This document shows, piece by piece, positions 9,167-17,285 of a stretch of 64,000 bases of DNA. The stretch is from positions 23,345 through 87,344 of the forward strand of contig JAFUYP010000009.1 of NCBI GenBank assembly GCA_017470535.1. The letters are read 5' to 3'. Every line of letters starts with the position of its first letter. Within the stretch, counting starts at the first letter, position 1. The notes beneath the pieces were generated by a model that saw only the letters and a list, made by a program, of their open reading frames with translations, did not search any database and had not been told where the DNA came from. The DNA is from Ruminococcus sp. (lineage in GTDB: Bacteria; Bacillota; Clostridia; Oscillospirales; Ruminococcaceae). A program made the position numbers and the translations under genes.

Positions 9167-10507
9167 ATGGCAGGAATGATAGAACAGGAGCGCTACACCT
9201 GTGCGATAGGTGCATTGCAGACGGTAGTAGCTATACCCCGTGCAGTCCCGATACTTCATTCAGGACCGGGGTGCGGCGTTATGATAAAGGGCTTTTTCGA
9301 GCGCTCGGCAGGCTATGCCGGCGGCGAAACAGCGCCGTGTACAAATTTCAGTGAAAAGGAAGTAGTATTCGGCGGTACCGACAGACTGAGAAATATAATC
9401 AAAAACACCTATAAGGTGCTCGACACCGATCTTCAGGTGGTAGTAACAGGCTGTACAGCAGGCATCGTGGGCGACGATGTTGCAAGTGTAACAGATGAGT
9501 TCCTCTATGAGGAGGACAGACCGATCGTTCACGTTGAAACATCCGGCTTCAAGTCAAATAACTACGTTTCACATTCAGCAGTCGTCAATGCGATAATAGA
9601 CCAGTATGTCAGCCGCTTTGAGGAGGATAACCCCTCACGCTCAGACAAGAACCTTGTAAACGTGATAGCATCCATACCCTATCAGGATCAGTTCTGGAAG
9701 GGCAACCTAAAAGAATATAAGCGCCTGCTTGAAGGCATAGGTCTTAAAGCGAATATACTCTTCGGACCTCACTCCGGCGGCGTGAAGGAATGGCAGACGA
9801 TACCAAAGGCAAACTTCAATGTTTTCATCTCACCCTGGTACGGCGAGCCGATAGTCAAGAATTTAGAGCGAAGATATAAACAGCCCTATTATCAGTTTGG
9901 CTATCTGCCGATAGGTGCGAACGAAACAACTAAGTTTTTAAACGGCGTGCTTGATTTCGCACTTTCTCAGGGAGCTGAGATAGACGAAAAGAAAGCAAGA
10001 GCATTCATAGCGGAGGAAGAAAAAGCCTACTACGAGGAGCTTGATAATCTTGCGACCTTCCTTCTTGAATTCCGCTACGGTCTGCCGAGCTATGTGCATA
10101 TACTGCACGATGCAGGCTATGTGACAGGTCTTACAAGATTTTTGCTTCACGAAACAGGTCTTGTCCCGAAGGAGCAGTTTGTAGTTGACAACGTTCCCAA
10201 AAAATATCAGGAGCAGATAGAGAGTGATATAAAAAGCACATCTGACAAGCGTGAGATACCTGTATACTTTGACCCGGACGCAGGCGCTATGCAGGATCTT
10301 ATCAGAACGCTTGACCATAAGGGCAGGGGACTGATCATCGGCAGCGGCTGGGATAAGGAGCTTGCAGCCGAGATAGATGCAGACTTTTTGTCAATTGCCT
10401 GCCCGACACCCTACCGAATAGTCCTTACCACCAATTATGTCGGCTATACAGGAGGGCTGAGAGTTATAGAGGATATTTATAACACCGCCCTTGCGACATA
10501 TAAATAA
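9167..10507 (+). CDS. NifK-like subunit of the nitrogenase-like enzyme
   Basis: A 446-residue component 1 beta-type subunit. Likely P-cluster ligands are Cys12 (ERYTCAIGA), Cys36 (HSGPGCG) and Cys96 (TGCTAGIVGDD), with an additional Cys58. It would pair with the upstream D-like subunit as an alpha2-beta2 tetramer. It starts at ATG 9167 behind AAAGGAG. It lacks the long N-terminal extension of Mo-nitrogenase NifK, as is common in nitrogenase-like enzymes. It is followed 11 bases later by a NifX-like gene. Confidence 0.83.
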   Translation: MAGMIEQERYTCAIGALQTVVAIPRAVPILHSGPGCGVMIKGFFERSAGYAGGETAPCTNFSEKEVVFGGTDRLRNIIKNTYKVLDTDLQVVVTGCTAGIVGDDVASVTDEFLYEEDRPIVHVETSGFKSNNYVSHSAVVNAIIDQYVSRFEEDNPSRSDKNLVNVIASIPYQDQFWKGNLKEYKRLLEGIGLKANILFGPHSGGVKEWQTIPKANFNVFISPWYGEPIVKNLERRYKQPYYQFGYLPIGANETTKFLNGVLDFALSQGAEIDEKKARAFIAEEEKAYYEELDNLATFLLEFRYGLPSYVHILHDAGYVTGLTRFLLHETGLVPKEQFVVDNVPKKYQEQIESDIKSTSDKREIPVYFDPDAGAMQDLIRTLDHKGRGLIIGSGWDKELAAEIDADFLSIACPTPYRIVLTTNYVGYTGGLRVIEDIYNTALATYK

Positions 10508-10518
10508 AGGGGTGCGCT

Positions 10519-10851
10519 ATGTCAAGGATAGCGGTAGCTTCGACAAACGGACATTCGATAGATGAGCATTTCGGACACGCAAAGTTTTTCAGGGTGTATG
10601 ATATAAGCGAGGACGGCTTTGAGTATAAAGAGGTAAGAGATGCAGTAGCAGCCTGCCAGCATTCGCTCGGACATGATACCACAAGATTTGACAGGATCAT
10701 AGAGCTTTTAAATGACTGCGACGCTGTACTTGTGCAGAAGATAGGCGAGGGCGCAGCAGCATATCTTATAGAGCGTGGAGTGCGTGTGTTTGAAGTGAGC
10801 GGCAGCATTGACGCCGTGCTTGATAAATTTATCCGTGATAAAATAATATGA
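10519..10851 (+). CDS. NifX-like cofactor-binding protein, second copy
   Basis: A 110-residue protein of the same family as the copy at 5556. The motif SIDEHFGHAKFFRVY holds the conserved His, and the C-terminal EGAAAYLIERGVRVFE aligns with the other copy. It closes the operon, 11 bases after the K-like gene and just before a strong terminator. Two cofactor carriers in one short operon suggest either separate handling steps or a carrier plus an apo-enzyme stabiliser of the NafY kind. Which one is not shown. Confidence 0.8.
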   Translation: MSRIAVASTNGHSIDEHFGHAKFFRVYDISEDGFEYKEVRDAVAACQHSLGHDTTRFDRIIELLNDCDAVLVQKIGEGAAAYLIERGVRVFEVSGSIDAVLDKFIRDKII

Positions 10852-10855
10852 TGAA

Positions 10856-10895
10856 CAAAGGCTTGCATCACAGCGTATGCAAGCCTTTGTTTTTG
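10856..10895. terminator. Bidirectional Rho-independent terminator
   Basis: CAAAGGCTTGCAT (10856-10868) pairs perfectly with ATGCAAGCCTTTG (10877-10889), followed by a T-rich run to 10894. It ends the nitrogenase-like operon on the plus strand and lies against the stop of the convergent DUF1653 gene. Confidence 0.9.
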
Positions 10896-11120
10896 TCATT
10901 CGTCCGTAATTTTTATAAATCTCACCCCGTCACCTACCGGTTCGTTCCACATCTCAGCCGGGCGTACCCAGACTTCGTTCTTGCCGTATAACGCCCGGTA
11001 TACCACCATAGCTTCAAGCGTTTCCGAGTGATGTGCTATTTCAAGCACCTCGTATTCATTGCCCTTGTAGTGACGGTATTTTCCTTTGGGTATCAGCTTT
11101 ACTGCCTGTTCGTAAGTCAT
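10896..11120 (-). CDS. DUF1653 family small protein
   Basis: A 74-residue protein of the DUF1653 type: a small beta-barrel with PKGKYRHYKGNEYEVLEIAHHSET and the later VWVRPAEMW segment characteristic of the family. The function is unknown. I chose the ATG at 11120, which lies 4-5 bases from AGGTGGAG; the GTG at 11129 falls inside that ribosome site. It is convergent with the nitrogenase-like operon and unrelated to it by strand. Confidence 0.75.
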   Translation of the reverse strand: MTYEQAVKLIPKGKYRHYKGNEYEVLEIAHHSETLEAMVVYRALYGKNEVWVRPAEMWNEPVGDGVRFIKITDE

Positions 11121-11138
11121 TTGCTCCACCTGTCTTAG

Positions 11139-11300
11139 TTATCTGTAAGATAATATTCTTTTAGGCAACACCGTGTCGGAATATCTGCCGTCGTATTCAG
11201 GCACAGCTTCGGTCGTAAATGTCACCGTGACTGTCTGAGGCTCGTCGTCCGTATCATAAGCTGCGACCCTGCCGCCGCTTATGGGTCTTGCATTAGTTGT
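11139..11300 (-). pseudogene. Possible gene remnant with no usable start
   Basis: On the minus strand a frame of about 50 codons runs from a stop upstream to a TAA at 11139-11141. Its start region has no ATG with a ribosome site, and it overlaps the end of the ABC gene. The translated tail has an orderly beta-strand-like pattern (QTVTVTFTTEAVPEYDG) and ends in LPKRILSYR. It may be the tail of a deleted gene or of a short GTG-started peptide. Weak evidence. Confidence 0.25.
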
Positions 11301-13473
11301 CGAGCCTCTGCCTGTTTACCAGCTCTGCAAAAAAGCCGCCTTTGGCAATAAGCTCGTCGTATGTGCCGTCCTCAACGACACTGCCTTTGTCAAGCACAAG
11401 TATGCGGTCGCAGTTTTTGATAGTTGATAGCCTGTGTGCGACTACTATCCTTGTGCATTTAAGTGAATCGAGCGCCTGACTGATCTGCTTTTGCGTTAGA
11501 TTGTCAAGTGCCGACGTAGCCTCGTCAAAAATAAGTATCTTAGGCTTTGGTGCTATCGCACGGGCTATCATCAGCCGCTGCTTCTGACCGCCTGAAATGC
11601 CGCCCTGCCCCTCGCTTATAAGTGTGTTCATACCCATAGGCATCGCTCTGATGTCATCAGCGATACCTGCGACCTCGGCTGCCTCCCAAGCATCATCAAG
11701 TGTCAGCTGCGGAGCGGATATTACTATGTTTGAAAAAATATCCCCCCTGAACAATCCGCCGTCCTGCGTAACAGTACCTATCTTTCGCCTGAGTGATCTG
11801 AGATCGAGCGAGTTTATATCCTTCCCGTCGTAGAACACACCGCCACGCTCAGGGACTTCAAGCCCTAACAGCAGCCTTATGAGCGTGCTTTTTCCGCAGC
11901 CTGTCCTGCCGACAATTGCAATGTATTCGCCACGGTTGATCTTCAGATCAAGACCGTTTATTATGTACGGGTCATTCTCATTGTATCGGAAGCATACGTT
12001 GTTAAGCTCGATAGTACCCGATACACGGGTAACTATCTCACGCCCCTCGCTCACCTCGGGAACAGTTTTCAGTATCGGCTTTGCCATGTCAAGGATCGGC
12101 TTTATCTGTGCTGCCGATAAAGCAACATCAGAAAGCGATGTGAACGCACCCATGACCATGCCGTATGCAGTGTTGAATGCTATGTACGACGACGGGTCGA
12201 TGTCAGCTTTTACTGCAATGTAGTAAAGTGCTATCGTTCCTGCCATTGAGATAAAGAACGATATAGCTGTGTTGAGCTTTAAAAACAACGGCGGATCATA
12301 GGTAAGCTCAGCACATTCAGTGTATTGCTTCGCCCATTTTGAGAAAGCTCTTTTTTCTGCGCCTGCGAGCTTTATCTTCTTTATGCCGGTTATCATGGCA
12401 TATGAAAGACCGCTCTCCTTAGCTTCAAGCTCCATGCACTGCCTTGTTATCTTCGTCTGCATAAATGTCGTTATCAGAGAAAACCCGACCGTTGTAAGGA
12501 TAATGATCAGGGCAGGCAGCGTAAGTGCCGGTGCGATGCTGAATATCTGCGTGATGTAAAGCAGTGAGATCACAGATGTGAGTCCCATGCTCAGAACATT
12601 TGTCACAAGCAGCTGACACAGCGTTTTCATAGACTGCGTTCTTGTGCCGAGCGAGCCGGAGCTGTACTTTTTGAAAAACGACGCCGGAAGTGTGAGTACC
12701 CTCATCATCACCGAGGACTCGACCGACTGTGTTATCTTGGCTTTTATGCGCTCAGAAGCGAGCTTGTCACAGACATTTATTATCTGCTGTGACAGCGTTA
12801 CAAAAACAATAAATACCGCCGTGCCCCACAGCACCGACAGACTGCCGTTCTTAGGCACGAACCCCGTGACGAACCTTGTGAGCTTCGGCATCATCATGCC
12901 TATGATCGTTCCTAAAAGCATTATGCTTATAAGTATCGTAAAGTCAGCACCGTTAAGACAGCGTTTCATGTAGATGATAAGATCCTTTACACTAAGCTCT
13001 CTGAGCGGCAGCGGTCTGTAAAAGCTCACAGCGAACAGATCGAACCTTTCAGCATTTTTGCGGCTGATACTTATACTTTTGCCGTTCTCATCGGTGTATC
13101 TGTAACCACGCATAGCCTTTGGATAGACAGCAACAGGTGTGCCGCTGTCTTTTAGGTATGCTATCATCGGACCCGAGGCTTTTTTGTACCACCCCTCTGA
13201 CAGCTCGACAGTCCTGTGCATAAACCCGTGCGGTCTTAATGCGTATTCAAGCTGTTCATCAGGGTCTGTGATATTTTCCGGTATCTCGACCGGCTTTATA
13301 CCGTAGAATTTAAGTATGTCATCAATGGCGTCCTTTGTCACTATCCGTGGGTCGGTAAGCCGTCCTGCTCTCTTTTTCCCGCCCACCGCAGATGCCATTC
13401 TCAGGATAGATTCTTCAAATACGTCCTGATCGTTTAGCTTTCGCTGACGTATCTGTTCATCATATAAACTCAT
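11293..13473 (-). CDS. NHLM-type peptide export ABC protein without peptidase domain
   Basis: A 726-residue half transporter. An N-terminal region of about 160 residues has no C39 peptidase. A six-helix ABC membrane domain follows (about 170-455), then an ATPase domain with Walker A VGRTGCGKST, signature ISGGQKQR and Walker B ILIFDEATSALD. It resembles the second ABC protein of NHLM bacteriocin export systems, which pairs with a peptidase-bearing partner, here the gene immediately upstream in transcription. The start is supported by AAAGGAG 9 bases before the ATG at 13473. It is the last gene of the export operon. Confidence 0.82.
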   Translation of the reverse strand: MSLYDEQIRQRKLNDQDVFEESILRMASAVGGKKRAGRLTDPRIVTKDAIDDILKFYGIKPVEIPENITDPDEQLEYALRPHGFMHRTVELSEGWYKKASGPMIAYLKDSGTPVAVYPKAMRGYRYTDENGKSISISRKNAERFDLFAVSFYRPLPLRELSVKDLIIYMKRCLNGADFTILISIMLLGTIIGMMMPKLTRFVTGFVPKNGSLSVLWGTAVFIVFVTLSQQIINVCDKLASERIKAKITQSVESSVMMRVLTLPASFFKKYSSGSLGTRTQSMKTLCQLLVTNVLSMGLTSVISLLYITQIFSIAPALTLPALIIILTTVGFSLITTFMQTKITRQCMELEAKESGLSYAMITGIKKIKLAGAEKRAFSKWAKQYTECAELTYDPPLFLKLNTAISFFISMAGTIALYYIAVKADIDPSSYIAFNTAYGMVMGAFTSLSDVALSAAQIKPILDMAKPILKTVPEVSEGREIVTRVSGTIELNNVCFRYNENDPYIINGLDLKINRGEYIAIVGRTGCGKSTLIRLLLGLEVPERGGVFYDGKDINSLDLRSLRRKIGTVTQDGGLFRGDIFSNIVISAPQLTLDDAWEAAEVAGIADDIRAMPMGMNTLISEGQGGISGGQKQRLMIARAIAPKPKILIFDEATSALDNLTQKQISQALDSLKCTRIVVAHRLSTIKNCDRILVLDKGSVVEDGTYDELIAKGGFFAELVNRQRLDN

Positions 13474-13525
13474 CGGACTGCGCTCCTTTCATATGGTAAC
13501 ACTGTGCTAAGACTGCCTGAACGCC

Positions 13526-15703
13526 TTAGTCATTTGAGATAAGGTCCGCATAGCGGCCTCCACGAGCATAAAGCTCCTCATGTGTGCCGCTTTCTTCGGC
13601 AACGCCGTTTTCAAGCAGTATGATGTTATCGCAGTCACGGATAGTTGAGAGCCTGTGTGCGATTATTATGCAGGTCATGCCACGCTTTTTGACAGCCTCC
13701 ATAAGGTCGGCTTCGGTCTTTGCATCAAGCGCCGAGGTCGCCTCGTCCATTATCAGCACAGTAGGCTCCTGAGCGAGCGCACGGGCTATCTCAAGCCTTT
13801 GCCGCTGACCGCCCGAGAGATCTCTTCCTCCCTCGGTGAGCCTTGCCTGATAGCCGCCTGCACGCTGCATGATGTCTTTGTGTATCTGTGCATCGTGGGC
13901 AGCGAGCTTCATTTCAAAGTCCTCTATCGTGTTGTCCCACATCTTGATGTTGTTGGCAATAGTATCCTCAAAAAGAATAATATCCTGATCGACTACTGCG
14001 ACAGAGCTTGTAAAGGTCTCACGGTCTATCTCGCTCATAGGCTTGCCGTCAAAGAGTATCTCGCCCTCCCACGGCTGATAAAGCCCTGACACGAGCTTTG
14101 CGATAGTTGACTTGCCGCACCCCGACGCACCGACGATCGCCACTCTGCTGCCCGGTTTGAGCGTCAGTGAAAGATCCTTTATCAAAGGCTCTGCGAGCTT
14201 AGAATATCCGAACGTGACATTTTTGATCTCCACGCTGCCCCTTAGCTTGTCGTAGTCTTTGTTTTCATCAAGCGGTTCATCACGGAAGCTGACATCATCA
14301 GGGTACTCCATAACGTCCTCGACACGTTCCATCTGAGTTCGCATCTCCTGTATAGTCTGCCCTGCTGCGATAAGGGTAGACGCCGGCATGATAAGCATTC
14401 CCATAAAGCTCTGGAACGCCATTATCATACCCATAGTAAATTCCTGCTGCATCGTAAGATAAACACCTACTACAAGTACAGCGGTGTTTGCAAGAGCTGA
14501 TAAAAATACAGGTATTATGCCAAGGTATGTGTTGAGTTTAACAAACTTCTCCTCCGATGCCGAGATAGACGCCTGATAACCCGCCCACTTCTGGAAGAAC
14601 CCTGTCTCCGAGCCGCTGGATTTTATAGTTTCGATCATCTGTATCCCGGCAATGGTAGTTGAGCTGAGCTTGCCCTGATCTCTCTGCTCGACACGGGTGA
14701 TGTTCACACGCTTTTTTGATATGAGCCTGCCGACAAAGGCATTTATCACTATCGTCCCCACACCAATGAGCGTCAGCATCACACTGTATCTTATCATGAC
14801 CACAAGATAGAATATCATCATAGCCGCATTGAGAAGTATAGGCGCTATCGTTTCTATAAGAGTGTTTGCGATAGTCTCATTGTTTGCACGGCGCATCTGT
14901 ATGTCGCCTGCCATGCGCTGACTGAAAAAATCAAGCGGAAGTCTCAGTACCTTCCACATATATGAGCTGCTGCCTATAACAGCCATTTTGCCGTTTATCC
15001 TGTGGGTGTAAACAGCCCTGACAGCCTCAGCGATTATCTGAAGCGTGCCGACACCTGCAAAAAGCAAAATAAACGGCATCAGCATTTCCCGGTTTTCGCC
15101 GGTCAGCAGTCCGTCCATAAAGAATCTTGAAAATGCAGGTGATATAAGCTCAAAAACAAATCCTATCACCATTGTGGTTATCATGAAGATCACAGCAGCC
15201 TTTGCCCCCGTGAGCCTTTTTCTTGCAAAGGCGATAGTGCTTTTCTGACTGCCGCCGGGAGTAAAGTCCTCAGTCGGCTCAAACATCATGCAGATGCCTG
15301 TAAAGCAGCGGTCGAATTCCTCCATAGTCACCCTGATGTTCCCACGGGCAGGGTCGTTTATCACGGCGTATTTTCCCCTGAAGCCGCAAAGCACGACAAA
15401 GTGATTGAAGTTCCAGTGTATTATGCACGGAAAGCTGCCTGACTTCTTTATGCTGTCAACATCAAGACTGTAACCCTTAGCCTGCATACCGTAGCTGCGA
15501 GCAGCCTTTAAAACATTTCTTGCATTTGAGCCGTCACGAGAAACGCCGCAGTCTCTCCTGACCTGTTCGAGCGGTATCCATTTTTTGTAATATGCCATTA
15601 TCATCGCAAGCGACGCCGCACCGCATTCAAGCGCTTCAAGCTGCATTATAACAGGCACTTTGGCAGCGCCCCTGCTGACCGGCATGATCTTTTTCTTACT
15701 CAA
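13526..15703 (-). CDS. Peptidase C39 / ABC exporter for double-glycine leader peptides (NHLM type)
   Basis: A 725-residue fused peptidase-permease-ATPase. The C39 domain has catalytic Cys27 (LEALECGAAS), His101 (WNFNHFVVL) and Asp117 (INDPARG). A membrane domain spans about 155-450 and the ATPase domain carries Walker A VGASGCGKST and signature LSGGQRQR. It would cut leaders after Gly-Gly and export the core across the membrane. Three candidate substrates with LDD...GG or LSDE...GG leaders are encoded just upstream in the same transcription direction. The catalytic triad is complete, so active processing is expected. Confidence 0.9.
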   Translation of the reverse strand: MSKKKIMPVSRGAAKVPVIMQLEALECGAASLAMIMAYYKKWIPLEQVRRDCGVSRDGSNARNVLKAARSYGMQAKGYSLDVDSIKKSGSFPCIIHWNFNHFVVLCGFRGKYAVINDPARGNIRVTMEEFDRCFTGICMMFEPTEDFTPGGSQKSTIAFARKRLTGAKAAVIFMITTMVIGFVFELISPAFSRFFMDGLLTGENREMLMPFILLFAGVGTLQIIAEAVRAVYTHRINGKMAVIGSSSYMWKVLRLPLDFFSQRMAGDIQMRRANNETIANTLIETIAPILLNAAMMIFYLVVMIRYSVMLTLIGVGTIVINAFVGRLISKKRVNITRVEQRDQGKLSSTTIAGIQMIETIKSSGSETGFFQKWAGYQASISASEEKFVKLNTYLGIIPVFLSALANTAVLVVGVYLTMQQEFTMGMIMAFQSFMGMLIMPASTLIAAGQTIQEMRTQMERVEDVMEYPDDVSFRDEPLDENKDYDKLRGSVEIKNVTFGYSKLAEPLIKDLSLTLKPGSRVAIVGASGCGKSTIAKLVSGLYQPWEGEILFDGKPMSEIDRETFTSSVAVVDQDIILFEDTIANNIKMWDNTIEDFEMKLAAHDAQIHKDIMQRAGGYQARLTEGGRDLSGGQRQRLEIARALAQEPTVLIMDEATSALDAKTEADLMEAVKKRGMTCIIIAHRLSTIRDCDNIILLENGVAEESGTHEELYARGGRYADLISND

Positions 15704-15717
15704 AACAAATCCTCCGA

Positions 15718-16134
15718 TCAGTTGAACAGCAGCGAGATTATCTGCGTCTGCTTGTACTGTACTTTAATATCATATACCCCGTCGGGCATCTTCATGTCTG
15801 CCGATGCGATGGTCATGCCGTCGGTGTCCCTGCCGACGTAGTTTATAACACCCGTGACATCACCGGCCGAGACCTTCATGCCGACCTCAACATTTTCGGA
15901 GATCTCCTCGTCATCAAAGGCTATGAGCATCATGCCCTTTTCAACAGTCCCCGTCCCGGAGGCGGTGCTTTCGTATGCTGTAAAAGCGCTCCACGCAAAA
16001 AGCGCTGCGATGAGCAGTATGAGTGTTGTCAGTACTACCCATATCGCAGGGCTCGTAACGTGCAGATGATCGTTGAGATCCTCCGGTGAATTAAGTCTTT
16101 CGATATTCTTTTCTCTGAAAATATTATTATCCAT
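15718..16134 (-). CDS. Short HlyD-like membrane fusion protein of the peptide exporter
   Basis: A 138-residue protein with one transmembrane segment (about 31-53, VVLTTLILLIAALFAWSAF) and a small biotinyl-lipoyl-like beta domain (TGTVEKGMMLIAFDD...GMKVSAGDVTGVI). It corresponds to the secretion-protein component of NHLM clusters. It is far shorter than classic HlyD because the coiled-coil hairpin is missing, reasonable for a cell without an outer membrane. The ATG at 16134 is preferred over the in-frame GTG at 16146, which overlaps the GGTG ribosome site. It lies 14 bases upstream of the C39 exporter. Confidence 0.7.
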   Translation of the reverse strand: MDNNIFREKNIERLNSPEDLNDHLHVTSPAIWVVLTTLILLIAALFAWSAFTAYESTASGTGTVEKGMMLIAFDDEEISENVEVGMKVSAGDVTGVINYVGRDTDGMTIASADMKMPDGVYDIKVQYKQTQIISLLFN

Positions 16135-16153
16135 TTTCTTCACCACTGTGCTG

Positions 16154-16456
16154 TTATTTTGGTATCACAAGCTCCTCGCCCGGGTAGAGGAACGCCGAAT
16201 ACTCCTGTAATGAGCTTCTTACCACCCCGTGACGCTGTGCTGTGCTGATTATCACATCTCTGTTAGCCTCGGCAATAACTATCGAAGAAACGTGGTACTG
16301 CCTTGAAATAGAGCTTATAGTCTCTTTCCCCACGACAGTATGAGTTAAAATGCCGCCCTCATCGCCGGCAGCACCGCCGAGGACCTTTTCCATGTTTTCA
16401 TCGGAAAGCTCAGTCATGTGTGTCCTGAGCATATCAGCTCTGACTCGTCTTCTCAT
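16154..16456 (-). CDS. Double-glycine leader peptide with LysM-like core
   Basis: A 100-residue precursor. The leader contains LSDENMEKVLGG, ending at Gly27-Gly28, the C39 cleavage signature. The core (THTVVGKETISSISRQYHVS...YPGEELVIPK, about 37-100) reads as a LysM peptidoglycan-binding domain: an opening strand, two helices and the closing PGEELVIP strand. After cleavage it would be a secreted protein of about 72 residues that binds cell wall. LysM is not usual in double-glycine substrates. ATG 16456 is 4-5 bases after GGGAGG. It is 19 bases upstream of the HlyD-like gene and in the export operon. Confidence 0.72.
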   Translation of the reverse strand: MRRRVRADMLRTHMTELSDENMEKVLGGAAGDEGGILTHTVVGKETISSISRQYHVSSIVIAEANRDVIISTAQRHGVVRSSLQEYSAFLYPGEELVIPK

Positions 16457-16521
16457 GTTACCTCCCGTCCATATATCAAAGAAAGGCTTTATGCTTTTGG
16501 TTTTGGTAAATATCAGTACAA

Positions 16522-16547
16522 GCGCATCTGATATACACCAGATGCGC
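16522..16547 (-). terminator. Intra-operon hairpin (attenuator or mRNA 3' stabiliser)
   Basis: GCGCATCTG (16522-16530) and CAGATGCGC (16539-16547) form a perfect 9-bp stem, followed on the minus strand only by TTGTACT. The weak U-tract suggests partial termination between the two small peptide genes and the export genes, giving more peptide than exporter. Confidence 0.5.
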
Positions 16548-16567
16548 CTTGATGCTGTTATTGATGT

Positions 16568-16780
16568 TTATACTTTCTGCTTTTTGTATTTAGCGCTGCC
16601 GCACTTGGTACATCTGTATTCTATCAGCAGAGTCTTGGAATTAAGATTAGAAGTGTGTACACGCTCCCAGTTGTGCTTTTTGCCGCCCGGACACTTGTCA
16701 GCGCCTGCCGTTTCGCCTGCACCGCCTGTGATATTGTCGAGCATCTCGTCGTCAAGTTCATTTAAAAGATTGTTACTCAT
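16568..16780 (-). CDS. Double-glycine leader peptide with a four-cysteine/histidine core
   Basis: A 70-residue precursor. The leader LLNELDDEMLDNITGG ends in Gly-Gly, as required by C39 exporters. The core has KCPGGKKHNW early and EYRCTKCGSAKY near the end. The CxxC plus upstream Cys and His could form a small zinc ribbon or disulfides. No lanthionine or other modifying enzyme is near. ATG 16780 is 8 bases after AGGAG, while ATG 16786 is too close to it. It is one of three leader peptides in a row. Confidence 0.68.
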   Translation of the reverse strand: MSNNLLNELDDEMLDNITGGAGETAGADKCPGGKKHNWERVHTSNLNSKTLLIEYRCTKCGSAKYKKQKV

Positions 16781-16838
16781 GATCATTACTCCTTTTCATT
16801 ATATATTCTTAGTCATTCTGGTCGTACCTGTAAGCAGA

Positions 16839-17075
16839 TCAGTGATTGCGAGCCAATTTAATTATCCTTTCAATTTTGTTATGTACGGCATCGGGATCTA
16901 TTGGTGTAATATTGCTCAGATCAGGCCTTCTTGCCATATCCTCCGGACTCAAGGTATTGACCATGGGATATTTTTTAGATAACTCATCCATACTAATACC
17001 GCCGGTAACTTTATCAAGAACATCATCATCAAGCTCAGAATCCTTCATCGCTTCATTTTTCTCAACGTCTTTCAT
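16839..17075 (-). CDS. Double-glycine leader peptide, acidic core
   Basis: A 78-residue precursor, first in the peptide operon. The leader ELDDDVLDKVTGG closely matches that of the next peptide (ELDDEMLDNITGG), evidence that the two share an exporter. The core after Gly-Gly is about 50 residues with no cysteine and a proline-rich middle (LSPEDMARRPDLSNITPIDPD). GGAG lies 9 bases before ATG 17075; the GTG at 17093 overlaps that site and is rejected. Its activity is unknown; it may be a bacteriocin-like or signalling peptide. Confidence 0.68.
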   Translation of the reverse strand: MKDVEKNEAMKDSELDDDVLDKVTGGISMDELSKKYPMVNTLSPEDMARRPDLSNITPIDPDAVHNKIERIIKLARNH

Positions 17076-17163
17076 AATTATGACTCCTTTCACTTTTCAT
17101 CGGTCGTTGTCAGTTTACATAAAAAAGCTTTTCCGGATATGTTCTTTTTTATATCTTGTGTAT

Positions 17164-17195
17164 ATTATACCACACCAAGTTCACCGTATTTCACC
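17164..17195 (-). promoter_or_regulatory. Activator-dependent peptide promoter with phased direct repeats
   Basis: The minus-strand -10 is TATAAT (17164-17169). No -35 consensus exists. Instead GGTGAA occurs twice exactly 10 bp apart (complements at 17180-17185 and 17190-17195), with a third GGTG at 17173-17176 next to the -10. Direct repeats at one helical turn replacing the -35 box are typical of OmpR/SARP-type winged-helix activators, and such a regulator is encoded immediately upstream. Confidence 0.55.
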
Positions 17196-17285
17196 AGATT
17201 CAAAGCAAATATTATGCGATATGCACAGACTCCCGGGCGGTTGTATATTCAATTTTAACAACGCAAATGTAAATAAACTGTTAAT

